The notes below the pieces were generated by a model. That model made no database searches, was not told the DNA's origin, and saw nothing but the letters and a program-made list of their open reading frames with translations. The translations under genes were made by a program, and so were the position numbers. Shown here piece after piece: positions 9,230 through 18,178 of a DNA stretch of 64,000 bases; positions within the stretch are counted from its first letter, which is position 1, and the number at the start of each line of letters is the position of its first letter. The stretch is from Thermococcus sp. SY098 (lineage in GTDB: Archaea > Methanobacteriota_B > Thermococci > Thermococcales > Thermococcaceae), in assembly GCF_035621495.1 (NCBI RefSeq), contig NZ_CP141821.1, positions 958,760 through 1,022,759 of the forward strand, read 5' to 3'.

Positions 9230-10593
9230 AGCAATCCACCCACCAAAGCTCTCGTCAATACATGAGGTCCCCCATCATCCACGGGCACCCACTGACCCTT
9301 TCCGCAATAGCCGGGGAACTCAACTTTCAAATCTTTACCAATAGCCCTAATATTCTTGAGAATATCAAGAATTTTTCCGGACAATGCAACATCCCGTATA
9401 TGCGCCTTAATCTCACCATTTTCAATTAGGTAACCCTCTTTTGCTCCAAACATGAATGTTCCATCGGCTATGTCGACCTCTCCACCTTTATCTCCAATCA
9501 AATAAAGACCTTTTTTCACTTCACTAAGCATTTCTTCAAAGCTCCAGTCACGAGGTTCGATATAAGTGTTGCTCATCCTGACTAAGGGCTGATAGTTGTA
9601 GCTCTGAGCCCTTCCATGTCCATTTGGCTGCATATTAAGGTAAGCTGCTGTCTCTCTGTCAAGAAGGTACTCATTTAGAACACCATTTTTGATTATCTCA
9701 ACCCTTTTTGCTTTTATACCTTCATCATCATAAATGTATGAGCCAAATTTTCCTTCTATGGTTGGATCATCAACAACAGTAAGCTCCTCAACGGCTATTT
9801 TCTCTCCAAGTTTCCCCTCTAAGATGCTTTCTCCATTCTTTATTGCATCACCTTCGCTTGCATGTCCCAAGGCTTCATGAATGAACACACCGGCAAGCTC
9901 TGGATCCATTATCACATCGAACTCTCCAGAAGGTGGAAGCTGGGCATTCAGAAGAGACTTTGCTTTTTCTTTCACAAAATCTGCCCAGTATCCTAAATCA
10001 ATTCTATCGATTATCTCCCATCCACCAGTTCCACCGAATATTTTCCAGTAGCTCTGCATGTCCTTCCCTTTTTTAGCCGTTGCAGAGAAGCTGAGCCTTA
10101 TCCTTGGGACTGTAGTTTCAATTTCACTTCCCAGTGAGTTGAAGTAAAACTGCCACTTTAAGCCATCGCCATAAGTCACTTTTCTGTTTACAATTCCATC
10201 TCCACTCAGAAACTTATCCATCATTTTCACAAGCTCAAGCTTTTCCTCCAAATCAACATCTGTGAAAGGCTTTTTCGCCTCAATTTCTGCCTTGTCCTTT
10301 ATGGGATCATCCAGATAAACTTTTGAACCTCCTTTCATAAGTTTCGCTATTTTCATCGCCGTCTCAATTGCTTTTTCAGCCCTTCTCATGTCGTTGGCTG
10401 AAGAAAATCCCCATGCTCCTTGAAATGCTCTCACACCAATACCAATTTCCATATTTGAGGAAAGTTCTTCAAGGTGAGAATTTTGCATCTCCAGATGGGT
10501 GGCATTTATTTTAACTATCCTCACTTCATAGTAGTTGATTCCATACCGTCTCGCGAGTTCCTCTGCTTTCTTCATCAATCTCTCGATTTCCAT
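9226..10593 (-). CDS. tldD: TldD metalloprotease subunit
   Basis: Catalytic zinc subunit of the TldD/TldE peptidase, 455 residues from the chosen start. The metal-binding motif IHEALGHASEGD (HExxxH) lies at about residue 237, and the conserved Cys is in FPGYCGKGQ near the C-terminus. The ATG at 10593 is preceded by GGGTGAT five bases upstream; the longer frame beginning at 10647 crosses the divergent promoter and is rejected. First gene of the tldD-tldE pair, facing the HTH gene at 10715 across 121 bp. Confidence 0.88.
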   Translation of the reverse strand: MEIERLMKKAEELARRYGINYYEVRIVKINATHLEMQNSHLEELSSNMEIGIGVRAFQGAWGFSSANDMRRAEKAIETAMKIAKLMKGGSKVYLDDPIKDKAEIEAKKPFTDVDLEEKLELVKMMDKFLSGDGIVNRKVTYGDGLKWQFYFNSLGSEIETTVPRIRLSFSATAKKGKDMQSYWKIFGGTGGWEIIDRIDLGYWADFVKEKAKSLLNAQLPPSGEFDVIMDPELAGVFIHEALGHASEGDAIKNGESILEGKLGEKIAVEELTVVDDPTIEGKFGSYIYDDEGIKAKRVEIIKNGVLNEYLLDRETAAYLNMQPNGHGRAQSYNYQPLVRMSNTYIEPRDWSFEEMLSEVKKGLYLIGDKGGEVDIADGTFMFGAKEGYLIENGEIKAHIRDVALSGKILDILKNIRAIGKDLKVEFPGYCGKGQWVPVDDGGPHVLTRALVGGLL

Positions 10594-10714
10594 GTGTATC
10601 ACCCTGCAAATCACAGAAAGGGACACCCATTCATAAACCCAAATCAATTTATATCTCTTTCTCCGTGTAATTTATAGAAGAGTGTACCAAAAGGAGAATA
10701 AGGCAAGTGGTAGC

Positions 10715-11233
10715 ATGACCCATAGAGAAGAAATACTCCAGTACATCTATAAAAATCCAGGAATAACGTTTCGAAGACTTGCAGAAGAGCTTGGGATAGG
10801 GATAGGAAACCTTCAATATCATCTGTATCAGCTTGAAAAAGAAAACAAAATAGTTTCAAAGAAGCTTGGGGGAAAAAGATACATATTTCCCAAGGAATTT
10901 GAGAAAGAATACGAACCGTTGCTAATAGCAATCTCCAATGAAACCCAGAGAAAGATACTGCTGTTGCTGGCAGAGAGAGAAATGAACCAGCGGGAAATTG
11001 CAGAAAGATTAAAGCTGACTCAGGCAACGATAAACTATCATATGAACGTCCTAAACAAACTGGGCTTGATTGACAGGAGAAAACAGGGGCGAAATGTTGT
11101 GTACAGCCTGAAGTGTGACATCGAGGTGATAGTCAGGGTGATCAGCGAATACAGGCCGAAGCTGTGGGATAAGCTGGCAGATAAGCTTATTGACCTAATG
11201 CTAACCCTAAAGGGTGGTGAATTAAATGATTGA
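10715..11233 (+). CDS. Transcriptional regulator with two winged-helix domains
   Basis: DNA-binding protein of 172 residues with two consecutive winged-helix units. The first (about 5-55) reads ITFRRLAEELGIGIGNLQYHLYQL; the second (about 85-140) reads EMNQREIAERLKLTQATINYHMNVL with a basic wing (DRRKQGRN). This tandem ArsR/MarR-like layout is common in archaeal repressors. I see no ligand or metal motif. The ATG at 10715 has GTGGT eight bases upstream; the GTG at 10682 is the alternative. It overlaps the next gene by 8 bp and is divergent from tldD. Confidence 0.75.
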   Translation: MTHREEILQYIYKNPGITFRRLAEELGIGIGNLQYHLYQLEKENKIVSKKLGGKRYIFPKEFEKEYEPLLIAISNETQRKILLLLAEREMNQREIAERLKLTQATINYHMNVLNKLGLIDRRKQGRNVVYSLKCDIEVIVRVISEYRPKLWDKLADKLIDLMLTLKGGELND

Positions 11234-11486
11234 TATAATACTCGATGTCGCAATAATTGGTATCGCACTTTTCCTATCCTTCGTCTCGTGGATAGCGTAT
11301 AAAAAAAGCGGTATGAAAAGCATCTTATTCCTACTTCTTGCCTTTCTGCTCTTTGGAATTAAGAAAACCTTGGAAAACCTTCACATAATAGCGGGAATAA
11401 AAGAGAGCACCCTTGATATAGTGGCAACTGTGCTTGAGCTGATGATACTCCTGCTGTTTTTCATAGCGGTCGTAAAGATGGATTAG
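11226..11486 (+). CDS. Small three-helix membrane protein
   Basis: An 86-residue integral membrane protein with three hydrophobic segments (about 5-22, 32-46 and 63-84) and a short basic loop after the first (YKKSGMK). Its ATG lies inside the last codons of the upstream HTH gene, so the two are co-translated. A membrane partner or sensor for that regulator is a reasonable inference. No family recognised. It converges on the stress protein gene with a 4-bp overlap of ends. Confidence 0.65.
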   Translation: MIDIILDVAIIGIALFLSFVSWIAYKKSGMKSILFLLLAFLLFGIKKTLENLHIIAGIKESTLDIVATVLELMILLLFFIAVVKMD

Positions 11487-11932
11487 CGGACTATCAGCAG
11501 GGGAGGTTTTATAATTCCGGCAAGCTCCTCTAATAAACTCCCAATTCTTGTTTTTCCACTCTTCCCGTAAGCCCCCATAACAACCAAGGAATATGCCCCA
11601 CTATTTGCCTCTTTTAGGATTTCATCCTTTGCTATTCCTTCTACGATCTTCATGGAGCAGTTCACATTCTCCTCATGGCAGAGCTCAAGCAGACCTTCCA
11701 TTATCTCCTTAACACTTTTCTTCATTTCTTTCCATATCTGCTCTTCAAACTTTTTTATTTCTCCAATTTTATCACTTCGCATGCTTAGGTTAAAAGCAAT
11801 AGCCTTTGCCTCCCTTCGATCGAGAACAGAAAACAAAATTACCTTGGCGTTTTTCTTCTTGGCTATGGCTATAGCGTGAAGTGCAGCTTTCTGACTCCAT
11901 TTTGATCCATCTATAAGCACCAGTATTCTCAT
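11483..11932 (-). CDS. Universal stress protein (UspA family)
   Basis: A 149-residue UspA-fold protein. It starts with the beta-1 element RILVLIDGSKWSQKAALHAI, which carries the adenine-contacting Asp. It ends with the phosphate-loop region VVMGAYGKSGKTRIGS and a PPLLIVR last strand. The spacing in the loop is shorter than the classical GxxGx9GS, so ATP binding may be altered. The ATG at 11932 has GGTGGTGAAT upstream and lies 2 bp after the permease stop. It is the third gene of a unit in which a transporter is flanked by two Usp proteins, suggesting regulation of transport by nucleotide or energy state. Confidence 0.8.
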   Translation of the reverse strand: MRILVLIDGSKWSQKAALHAIAIAKKKNAKVILFSVLDRREAKAIAFNLSMRSDKIGEIKKFEEQIWKEMKKSVKEIMEGLLELCHEENVNCSMKIVEGIAKDEILKEANSGAYSLVVMGAYGKSGKTRIGSLLEELAGIIKPPLLIVR

Positions 11933-11934
11933 AT

Positions 11935-13212
11935 TCACCACCCGATGTATCTAACCCAGAGTATTCCAACACCCACAGCAACCGTTACAATCATTATAAC
12001 CATGCCAACTTTTAAAAAGTCCCCAAATGTTATTCTAATCCCTTCTCTCTCAGCAATTCCAATAACGACAACGTTTGCAGATGCTCCTATTGCAGTCCCA
12101 TTCCCTCCTAAACAAGCCCCCAAACTGAGAGCCCACCAGAGGGGATAAACGTCCATTGAAGTTCCCATATGCTTTATCAAAGGTATCATTGCAGCTGTTA
12201 ATGGGATGTTGTCTACAATGGCTGAGGAAAAAGCTGAAAACCACGTAATTGCAAGCAGAGCTTCACCTGAAGTATGCACGTGATTTAACACCCACTCTGC
12301 AACTTGTGCTATTGTCCCTGTTTCCTCCAATGCTCCAACGATTATAAATAATCCCCCAAAGAAAAACAGAGCTGGCCACTCAATTTTTTCAAAGATGCCC
12401 TCTGGGTCTTCTCGTGTCCACAACAGTATTAGAGAAGCCCCAAGAAGAGCCACAACAGCAGGTTCTATGCCCAATTTGTCATGGAAAAAGAACAAAGCTA
12501 CCACAAACAGGATTATCGCCACAGACTTCCTAAAAAGCCTTATATCCCTAATTGCAGCTTTTTCATCCAAGCCACGAAGGGTTTGTTTTATCATAACCTT
12601 CTTTTTAGGAGTTACCTTAAGGGCGCTGTTGTATGCAAGGTATATTATCAAGATGGTTACAATCAAATCAACTGCCGCTATGGGTCCCATATTACTCAGA
12701 AATTCATTGAAGCTTAATTTTGCCGCAGACCCTATCATTATGTTTGGAGGGTCTCCGATCAGGGTTGCAGTTCCACCAATATTCGAAGCGAAGATCTCAG
12801 AAAGCAGGAAAGGAACTGGATTCAGCTCCATTAAGCGGGAAATGTAGAGAAGCATTGGGGTTAACAATAGTACAGTTGTGACGTTATCCAGCACAGAGCT
12901 GACTATCGCGGTAACAACAGAGAACAACAACAGAACCCTAATAGGGCTTCCACGTGCAAGCTTTACAGTCTTTATTGCAACATACTCAAAAAGCCCACTG
13001 TTTCTGGCAGTGTTTACAATAATCATCATCCCCATTAAAAGGAACAAGGTGTTTAGATCTAAATATTTGGGAACCCTTTCCCATGGCACTATTTTCAAGA
13101 ACAGAACCGCCGATGCTCCGAGCATGGCAGCGACTGCCCTGTGGATCCTCTCACTAACTACCAGCGCGTAAGTAAGGAGGAACACTGCAATTGCCACTGC
13201 TTCAGGGTTCAT
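11935..13212 (-). CDS. ArsB/NhaD/P-protein type anion or ion permease
   Basis: Polytopic ion-transporter-superfamily permease of 425 residues with about 11-12 membrane helices. The duplicated re-entrant loop signatures are both visible: ASNIGGTATLIGDPPN in the first half and GGNGTAIGASANVVV in the second, each preceded by an SSxLDN or SSAIVDN helix (SSVLDNVTTVLLLTP; SSAIVDNIPLTAAM). This is the ArsB/NhaD/OCA2 group. The substrate could be arsenite, Na+ or a dicarboxylate and cannot be read from sequence. ATG at 13212 chosen, with GAGGTGG upstream; the GTG at 13221 lies inside that site. Confidence 0.8.
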   Translation of the reverse strand: MNPEAVAIAVFLLTYALVVSERIHRAVAAMLGASAVLFLKIVPWERVPKYLDLNTLFLLMGMMIIVNTARNSGLFEYVAIKTVKLARGSPIRVLLLFSVVTAIVSSVLDNVTTVLLLTPMLLYISRLMELNPVPFLLSEIFASNIGGTATLIGDPPNIMIGSAAKLSFNEFLSNMGPIAAVDLIVTILIIYLAYNSALKVTPKKKVMIKQTLRGLDEKAAIRDIRLFRKSVAIILFVVALFFFHDKLGIEPAVVALLGASLILLWTREDPEGIFEKIEWPALFFFGGLFIIVGALEETGTIAQVAEWVLNHVHTSGEALLAITWFSAFSSAIVDNIPLTAAMIPLIKHMGTSMDVYPLWWALSLGACLGGNGTAIGASANVVVIGIAEREGIRITFGDFLKVGMVIMIVTVAVGVGILWVRYIGW

Positions 13213-13222
13213 TCTTGCCACC

Positions 13223-13768
13223 TCAGTACACTATAACCGGAATATCAACATGCTGGACTATCTTTAAAACTACAGGGCTTAGCGGGTGAGTTTTTGTAAT
13301 CTCAGAGCCGTAAGCTTTAGACAATACAAGCATGTCGTGCTTTTCAGCAAGCTTTATAACATCTTCCCCTTTATCCCCAAAGAACAATCTGATTTGGGGA
13401 CTTATGCCGAGACCTTCAAAATTTTTAGCAATTTTTTCAAGCAGTAACCTTCCATCATTTTCCTCTTTCCTTCTGAACTCCTCACTGGTATCTTTGCCGA
13501 GAGTTTGCTCGATCACATGGAACACATGAGCATCAATGATATAAACAAGGATCACCCTTGCATCATTATAAGCCGACAGAGTTTCGTAGATTTCAGGCGG
13601 AATTTCACCTATAAATCTATCAAGAGGCATTAAAATTGATTTAATTTCTGGAAGCCTCATCTCTTCCTCAGTTAATAGAAATTCCCTGTATTCCTTGAGA
13701 ATTCTTTCATACCTTCTTCCAGCGATGTTTTTAAATTTTCTTTGAATCAGCGATGAAAACAACCCCAT
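13223..13768 (-). CDS. UspA-like protein with N-terminal extension
   Basis: A 181-residue protein whose residues about 40-181 follow the UspA fold (IKSILMPLDRFIGEIPPEIYETL; LVYIIDAHV; DMLVLSKAYG; HVDIPVIVY). A basic N-terminal extension of about 40 residues (LIQRKFKNIAGRRYERILKEYREF) could form a helix that docks on a partner. The final loop lacks the glycine-rich ATP signature, so it is probably a non-ATP-binding Usp. It is the first gene of the Usp-permease-Usp operon, 10 bp ahead of the permease ATG, with a TATA-like TTTAAATT region upstream of 13800. Confidence 0.7.
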   Translation of the reverse strand: MGLFSSLIQRKFKNIAGRRYERILKEYREFLLTEEEMRLPEIKSILMPLDRFIGEIPPEIYETLSAYNDARVILVYIIDAHVFHVIEQTLGKDTSEEFRRKEENDGRLLLEKIAKNFEGLGISPQIRLFFGDKGEDVIKLAEKHDMLVLSKAYGSEITKTHPLSPVVLKIVQHVDIPVIVY

Positions 13769-13899
13769 CCATATCCCCTCAGCATTTTATTACAACGACT
13801 TAAAGATATTAAATTTATTTGGTGCAATCCTCTAATCTTAGATTCATGAACCACAAGAGCTATTAAATTAAAAATCTTTTTGGATTTGGGGGTGAAATA

Positions 13900-15828
13900 A
13901 TGAAAAAGCTGTTGCCGTTCTTGGCATTAATTCTGCTTATTTCGCCACTGGCACTTGCTCAATGCCCGGCTCAAGGGCATACAGTAGTCTTAAAAGCTCC
14001 AGCGGTCTCAAAAACTGCCAACGGAGAGTTAGTTGGTGTAGCCACGGAGTTCGTAATTACAGTAGCCCCGGGAAGCGGACACGTGTACGTGGAGACATGG
14101 CCATTAGCGGAAGTTGACATGCAGGCAAGTGCAAGATTGGCTGCCCAAGTAGCGGGTAGGGTTCTTGGGGTCGATATGAGCAAGTATGATGTCTTCATAC
14201 AGGTTAAGGCTGACTCACCCATAATTGGGGGACCATCTGCTGGAGGAACCATGACCGTTGGGATAATCGCCGCATTAAAGGGTTGGAAGCTCAGAAATGA
14301 TGTTATGATGACCGGGATGATAAATCCAGATGGAACAATTGGTCCTGTTGGCGGAATTTTGGAAAAAGCATCGGCAGCCCACAGTGTTGGAGCGAAGCTG
14401 TTCTTAATACCTGAGGGACAGAGAATCCAAGTTGTCCAAAAAACTGAACAAAAGCAAATTGGGCCTCTTGTCCAAATAACAACAAAAGAAGAAAAGGTAG
14501 ATGTTGTTCAATATGCAAAGGAAAGATGGGGACTGGAGGTAAAGGAAGTCAAAGACATCTATGAGGCTGTGTATTACTTTACAGGACACAAAATAGAAAA
14601 GCCCCAAGCTCCGGAAAATATCAAAATTGATACATCCTTCCTCAAAGAAGATGCAGAGAGGGATTACAAAAACACCACAGAATACTACAAACAAGTTGAA
14701 AAGAAGCTCAAAGAGAGCGATGTTAGTTATACAACATACTCCTATCTCAAAACAGCGCTTGAAGATGCAAACCAGACCCTAAAAGACGCCAAAGATGCCT
14801 TGGATTCCGGGATGTACTACACAGCCCTAAGCAAGGACTTTCAAGCGAGAATTATTATCAGACACGTTGATTGGTATCTGGATATGCAGAATGAGAAGGA
14901 TATTGAAAAACTACTCAACTCTGTCAATGACGATATAAAAAATACCGAAAATTACGTTTCTAACTTGACAATTAGAGGCACAACAATGCTACAAGCTGTT
15001 GCAGCAAGTGAGGAAAGGATAGAACAGGCAAAATCTCTTCTCAAGGATGCATGGAGCGATTACTACAAAGGTGACTATTGGAATGCTGTAAGCAATGCTG
15101 CATTCGCATATGAAAGGGTGCAGACAGCAAAGTTCTGGGCTAAATTGGGAGAGAGATATGCGAAAGGTGATGTGATCAGCAGGGATGTGATCAAAGAGAC
15201 AGCGAGAGAGTACCTGGATAACGCCCGTCTGGTTGTTACCTATATAACCTCAATGTTTGGGGAAAGCTTGATGCAAGGACTCGTTGATGAGCTGAATAAG
15301 GGAGAGCAGTATTATGAGGATGGGAAGTATTCTGCAGCATTATTTTCAGCAATGGAGGCAAGAATTAGGGCGGAAGTTATACTCGACACCCTTGGAATAG
15401 ACAACGAAACAGTTCTCATGGATAAGCTCCAGCAGATGAAGGAGGATGCAAAAACAGCAATAGCAATAGCCCAGAGCAAAGGCGTCTATCCAATCCTTGG
15501 AATGGCGTACTATGAGTTTGCTCAAAGCTACGAAAAGCAAGGAGGGATTGAAAATATCCAAACGGCTATGATATTCTACCAATATGCAAAAGAGACCGCA
15601 ATGATGTTCCTTCCGAAAACTGTTCCAAAAATTACCGAGAGCACAATTACTCCTCAGATAATCCACCCATCAAATACACAGACACCTACGGACACACAAA
15701 CAGCCAGCACAACTACAACATCAACAGTTCCTGAGAAAAATGTCCCAACATCACTCTTGGGTGGAATTGGAACGCTTGGTGTTCTGTTTGGGTTGATAAT
15801 TGGAATTGTGCTTGGAAGAAGGCTTTAA
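13900..15828 (+). CDS. Secreted, membrane-anchored Lon-type (S16) protease without ATPase
   Basis: Exported serine protease of 642 residues. A signal peptide (KKLLPFLALILLISPLALAQ) is followed directly by an S16 domain, residues about 25-230. The catalytic Ser (about 113) is in IGGPSAGGT and the catalytic Lys (about 156) in GGILEKASAA, the Ser-Lys dyad of Lon. There is no AAA+ module. Residues about 235-560 are helical with recurring Tyr-Tyr/Ala repeats (DYYKGDYWNAV, QYYEDGKYSAAL), like a TPR or coiled rod. A Thr-rich linker and a C-terminal helix (GVLFGLIIGIVLGRRL) anchor it with the protease outside. Preceded by GGGGTGAAATA. Its 3' end overlaps the convergent PP-loop gene by 4 bp. Confidence 0.8.
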   Translation: MKKLLPFLALILLISPLALAQCPAQGHTVVLKAPAVSKTANGELVGVATEFVITVAPGSGHVYVETWPLAEVDMQASARLAAQVAGRVLGVDMSKYDVFIQVKADSPIIGGPSAGGTMTVGIIAALKGWKLRNDVMMTGMINPDGTIGPVGGILEKASAAHSVGAKLFLIPEGQRIQVVQKTEQKQIGPLVQITTKEEKVDVVQYAKERWGLEVKEVKDIYEAVYYFTGHKIEKPQAPENIKIDTSFLKEDAERDYKNTTEYYKQVEKKLKESDVSYTTYSYLKTALEDANQTLKDAKDALDSGMYYTALSKDFQARIIIRHVDWYLDMQNEKDIEKLLNSVNDDIKNTENYVSNLTIRGTTMLQAVAASEERIEQAKSLLKDAWSDYYKGDYWNAVSNAAFAYERVQTAKFWAKLGERYAKGDVISRDVIKETAREYLDNARLVVTYITSMFGESLMQGLVDELNKGEQYYEDGKYSAALFSAMEARIRAEVILDTLGIDNETVLMDKLQQMKEDAKTAIAIAQSKGVYPILGMAYYEFAQSYEKQGGIENIQTAMIFYQYAKETAMMFLPKTVPKITESTITPQIIHPSNTQTPTDTQTASTTTTSTVPEKNVPTSLLGGIGTLGVLFGLIIGIVLGRRL

Positions 15829-17096
15829 TGGGGAGGTAAATTTTTCTCCCCTCTCTTCTTCAACAACGTTATTTCCCAATCAGCCAAACTGGGGCAGATT
15901 GTGCATCCCAAGCGGTAGAATCCTTCATAATATAGGGGATGCAGATCAAAACCGTTCATTAATATGTAGAGCTGCACCATCATTCCAGACCAGAATTTGA
16001 TCGGCATTACTTCCAAGAAAGTACCAAGTACTTCATTTTTCCTTTCAATTGCAGGAGGCTTCAGTCTTCTCTTGGCACTTTCACCATCTCTATCACCTAT
16101 CACCAAAACTGGGCTATCGAACTCCTTTATAGCGTTATAAAGAGCCTCAACCTTCATCCTGGTGCACCAGCGGTTATTGTGGGTAGGAAAACCGTACTTA
16201 TCAACTGGCATTTTAACAAAACTTTCAATAACATTGACCTTAAGCTTTTTAGCAAGTTTTTCAACGTACTCATCAGTTTGAGGCATCTCATATTCCATTT
16301 TGACATAGACGGCAGTAACATCTCTGAAAACCTTGCTTGCCAAAATTAATGCAGCAGTTGAATCCTTTCCCCCGCTCCAGGGCACTATTATGTCATAACC
16401 TTCAAATTGTTTAAGGAAACTCCCACTTGCCTCTTCAAAAGCTCGGATGTATGATTCATTTGCCTTAACAATGTCCTCTAAGCTAATTTCCTCAGTGTAC
16501 GGGATTCTCCAGAGCACTTCTGTTTTCTTTCCAATGCGCTTGCTCACTTCAGCTATTTTCATGCTTCCGGAGTAGTACACCTCTTGGTTCATTAATTTCC
16601 TAAGAACAAGAGAAACACTCCCAATATTTATACCCAAAATATCCCTCATATTTTCCCCAAACTTATCACCGAATGCCAAGTAGATGTCATAGTCTGGGTT
16701 AATTTCAATGCCAAGAGGATTTTCTGGATTGAGTTTGTAAGTCCCATCCCACTCTATCCCAAGTCTAAATCTTGCTTTAATCTCTTCCAAGTGAGCATAA
16801 AGCTCGTCAACTCGCATATTTCTGACCTTTTTTGTCCTCAAAACTCGAGAATAGAATGGTTTTCCTGTCTTTAAAAAATATCCACTAACATCGTTGGCTA
16901 ATTCTCTCTCCTTTTCTCCGAATAGCAAAATCGGTATGTATGGGGTATCCTTTAACCCTTCAAGAATATCTTCAACCTCATTAAACTTTCTACCACCACC
17001 AAGACTCGAAACTTTCAAAAAGCCACCATAGTTGCGCTTATTTATATATTGCAGGGCTTTAGCATCTTTCCTTGCTCTCACAATCACGTGGAACAT
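15825..17096 (-). CDS. PP-loop (PAPS reductase-like) ATP-pyrophosphatase family protein
   Basis: A 423-residue cytoplasmic protein. The PP-loop IIVPWSGGKDSTAALILA (about residue 240) shows adenylating N-type pyrophosphatase activity as in PAPS reductases and tRNA-thiolation enzymes. Conserved cysteines follow in NNRWCTRMKVEAL (about 310) and in GCTICPS (about 398), which could bind an Fe-S cluster or carry sulfur. The N-terminal 230 residues are specific to archaeal members and contain no domain I can name. Assimilatory sulfate reduction is unlikely in this organism, so a role in sulfur transfer or RNA modification is the better guess. Confidence 0.7.
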   Translation of the reverse strand: MFHVIVRARKDAKALQYINKRNYGGFLKVSSLGGGRKFNEVEDILEGLKDTPYIPILLFGEKERELANDVSGYFLKTGKPFYSRVLRTKKVRNMRVDELYAHLEEIKARFRLGIEWDGTYKLNPENPLGIEINPDYDIYLAFGDKFGENMRDILGINIGSVSLVLRKLMNQEVYYSGSMKIAEVSKRIGKKTEVLWRIPYTEEISLEDIVKANESYIRAFEEASGSFLKQFEGYDIIVPWSGGKDSTAALILASKVFRDVTAVYVKMEYEMPQTDEYVEKLAKKLKVNVIESFVKMPVDKYGFPTHNNRWCTRMKVEALYNAIKEFDSPVLVIGDRDGESAKRRLKPPAIERKNEVLGTFLEVMPIKFWSGMMVQLYILMNGFDLHPLYYEGFYRLGCTICPSLADWEITLLKKRGEKNLPPH

Positions 17097-17142
17097 ATTG
17101 GAAAATTAGAAAAAGGATTAATAAAGTTTAGCTGTACAAAAA

Positions 17143-17216
17143 GTTTAGATCAAATGATGAAAACTCCCTGGACTGAGTTGGTGATGATGACCGGTCTGCT
17201 GATGCGAAGCTCTAAA
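17143..17216 (+). ncRNA. C/D box sRNA
   Basis: Box C ATGATGA (17154-17160), a 12-nt guide (17161-17172), box D' CTGA (17173-17176), box C' GTGATGA (17181-17187), an 11-nt guide (17188-17198) and box D CTGA (17199-17202). The flanks TTTAGA (17143-17148) and TCTAAA (17211-17216) can pair as a terminal stem. Spacing fits archaeal 2'-O-methylation guides. It lies in the divergent gap between the PP-loop and nitroreductase genes. Confidence 0.8.
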
Positions 17217-17242
17217 ATACCTGAAGCACATAATTAACATTT

Positions 17243-17950
17243 ATGAAGTATCAGAAAATTAGTTACCTGGTAGTGATCTTGGTAGTAGTGTCATCCCTTC
17301 TTATTTTGTTTAAGCCCTATTTCTATTCTTTCAGGGGGTATGGTGTCAAGTATGAGGGTGAAGAGGTAATGCTACCTGAACCCAACTTAAAAGGCGAAAT
17401 GAGCGTTGAAGAGGCAATAGCAAAGAGGAGAAGCGTTCGATATTATAAAGATAGACCCTTGACCCTTAAGCAGCTTTCTCAGCTGTTATGGGCCGCTCAG
17501 GGCATAACAGAGGAGAAGAAAAAATTCAGAGCAGCGCCAAGTGCTGGAGCTACCTATCCGTTTGAGATTTATGTAGTCGTTGGATATGTTGAGGGACTAA
17601 AACCGGGAGTTTATCACTATGACCCCTTTAATCATAGCCTAACGCTGATTAAAGAAGGCGATTATAGAACAGAGCTCCAAAAAGCAGCATTGAATCAGCA
17701 ATGGGTTGGAAAAGCTGCGGTTGATATAGTTCTTGTGGCATTTTATGAGAGGACAACAAAGTACTACGGTGAGAGGGGCTATAGGTATGTCTACATGGAA
17801 GCTGGTCATATTGGGCAAAACATATACCTGCAGGCGGTAGCACTGGGTCTGGGAACTGTTGCAGTCGGTGCATTTCACGACAAAGAGGTTGCTAAAATAA
17901 TTGGTACTGATGGAGACCCAATCTATATATTTCCTGTGGGGGTTCCATAA
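17243..17950 (+). CDS. Membrane-anchored SagB-type nitroreductase family protein
   Basis: A 235-residue FMN-dependent oxidoreductase of the SagB/ThcOx branch of the nitroreductase family. Residues 1-28 form a hydrophobic N-terminal anchor (ISYLVVILVVVSSLLILF). The FMN-phosphate motif is RRSVRYYKDRPLT, followed by the SagB-type APSAGATYPFEIYVVV, YMEAGHIGQNIYLQAVALGLG and the end IFPVGVP. The active part should face outside or the membrane surface. Its stop codon overlaps the start of a small membrane protein by one base (TAATG), implying one complex. Electron acceptor unknown. Confidence 0.8.
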   Translation: MKYQKISYLVVILVVVSSLLILFKPYFYSFRGYGVKYEGEEVMLPEPNLKGEMSVEEAIAKRRSVRYYKDRPLTLKQLSQLLWAAQGITEEKKKFRAAPSAGATYPFEIYVVVGYVEGLKPGVYHYDPFNHSLTLIKEGDYRTELQKAALNQQWVGKAAVDIVLVAFYERTTKYYGERGYRYVYMEAGHIGQNIYLQAVALGLGTVAVGAFHDKEVAKIIGTDGDPIYIFPVGVP

Positions 17951-18132
17951 TGGCTGGTTTTGATCACTATACCCTCGGTTACCTAACATTTGTACTTATG
18001 AATCTGACGATGCTCAGTGGGGCATTTATATTTTTGAACAAAAACAGAAAAAGCTTCTGGGTAAAAATGCACATAATGTTAAGTATAGTTACATATATCC
18101 TGATGGTTCTAACAATTTTGCTGGTGAGATAA
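17950..18132 (+). CDS. Small two-helix membrane protein coupled to the nitroreductase
   Basis: A 60-residue protein with two membrane helices (about 9-28 and 38-58). Histidines sit near each helix (FDHYTLGY and VKMHIML), which could be heme or quinone contacts, but that is speculation. Translation is coupled to the nitroreductase by TAATG overlap, so it may be the membrane subunit passing electrons to it. I recognise no family. Confidence 0.6.
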   Translation: MAGFDHYTLGYLTFVLMNLTMLSGAFIFLNKNRKSFWVKMHIMLSIVTYILMVLTILLVR

Positions 18133-18178
18133 GATAAATAAGTTTGAACCTAAAAGAATACCTTTGGTGACGCCAATC

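Noticed and set aside
13332-13529. Plus-strand frame opposite the Usp-like gene
   Set aside because: Low-complexity Ser-rich shadow of the minus-strand gene.
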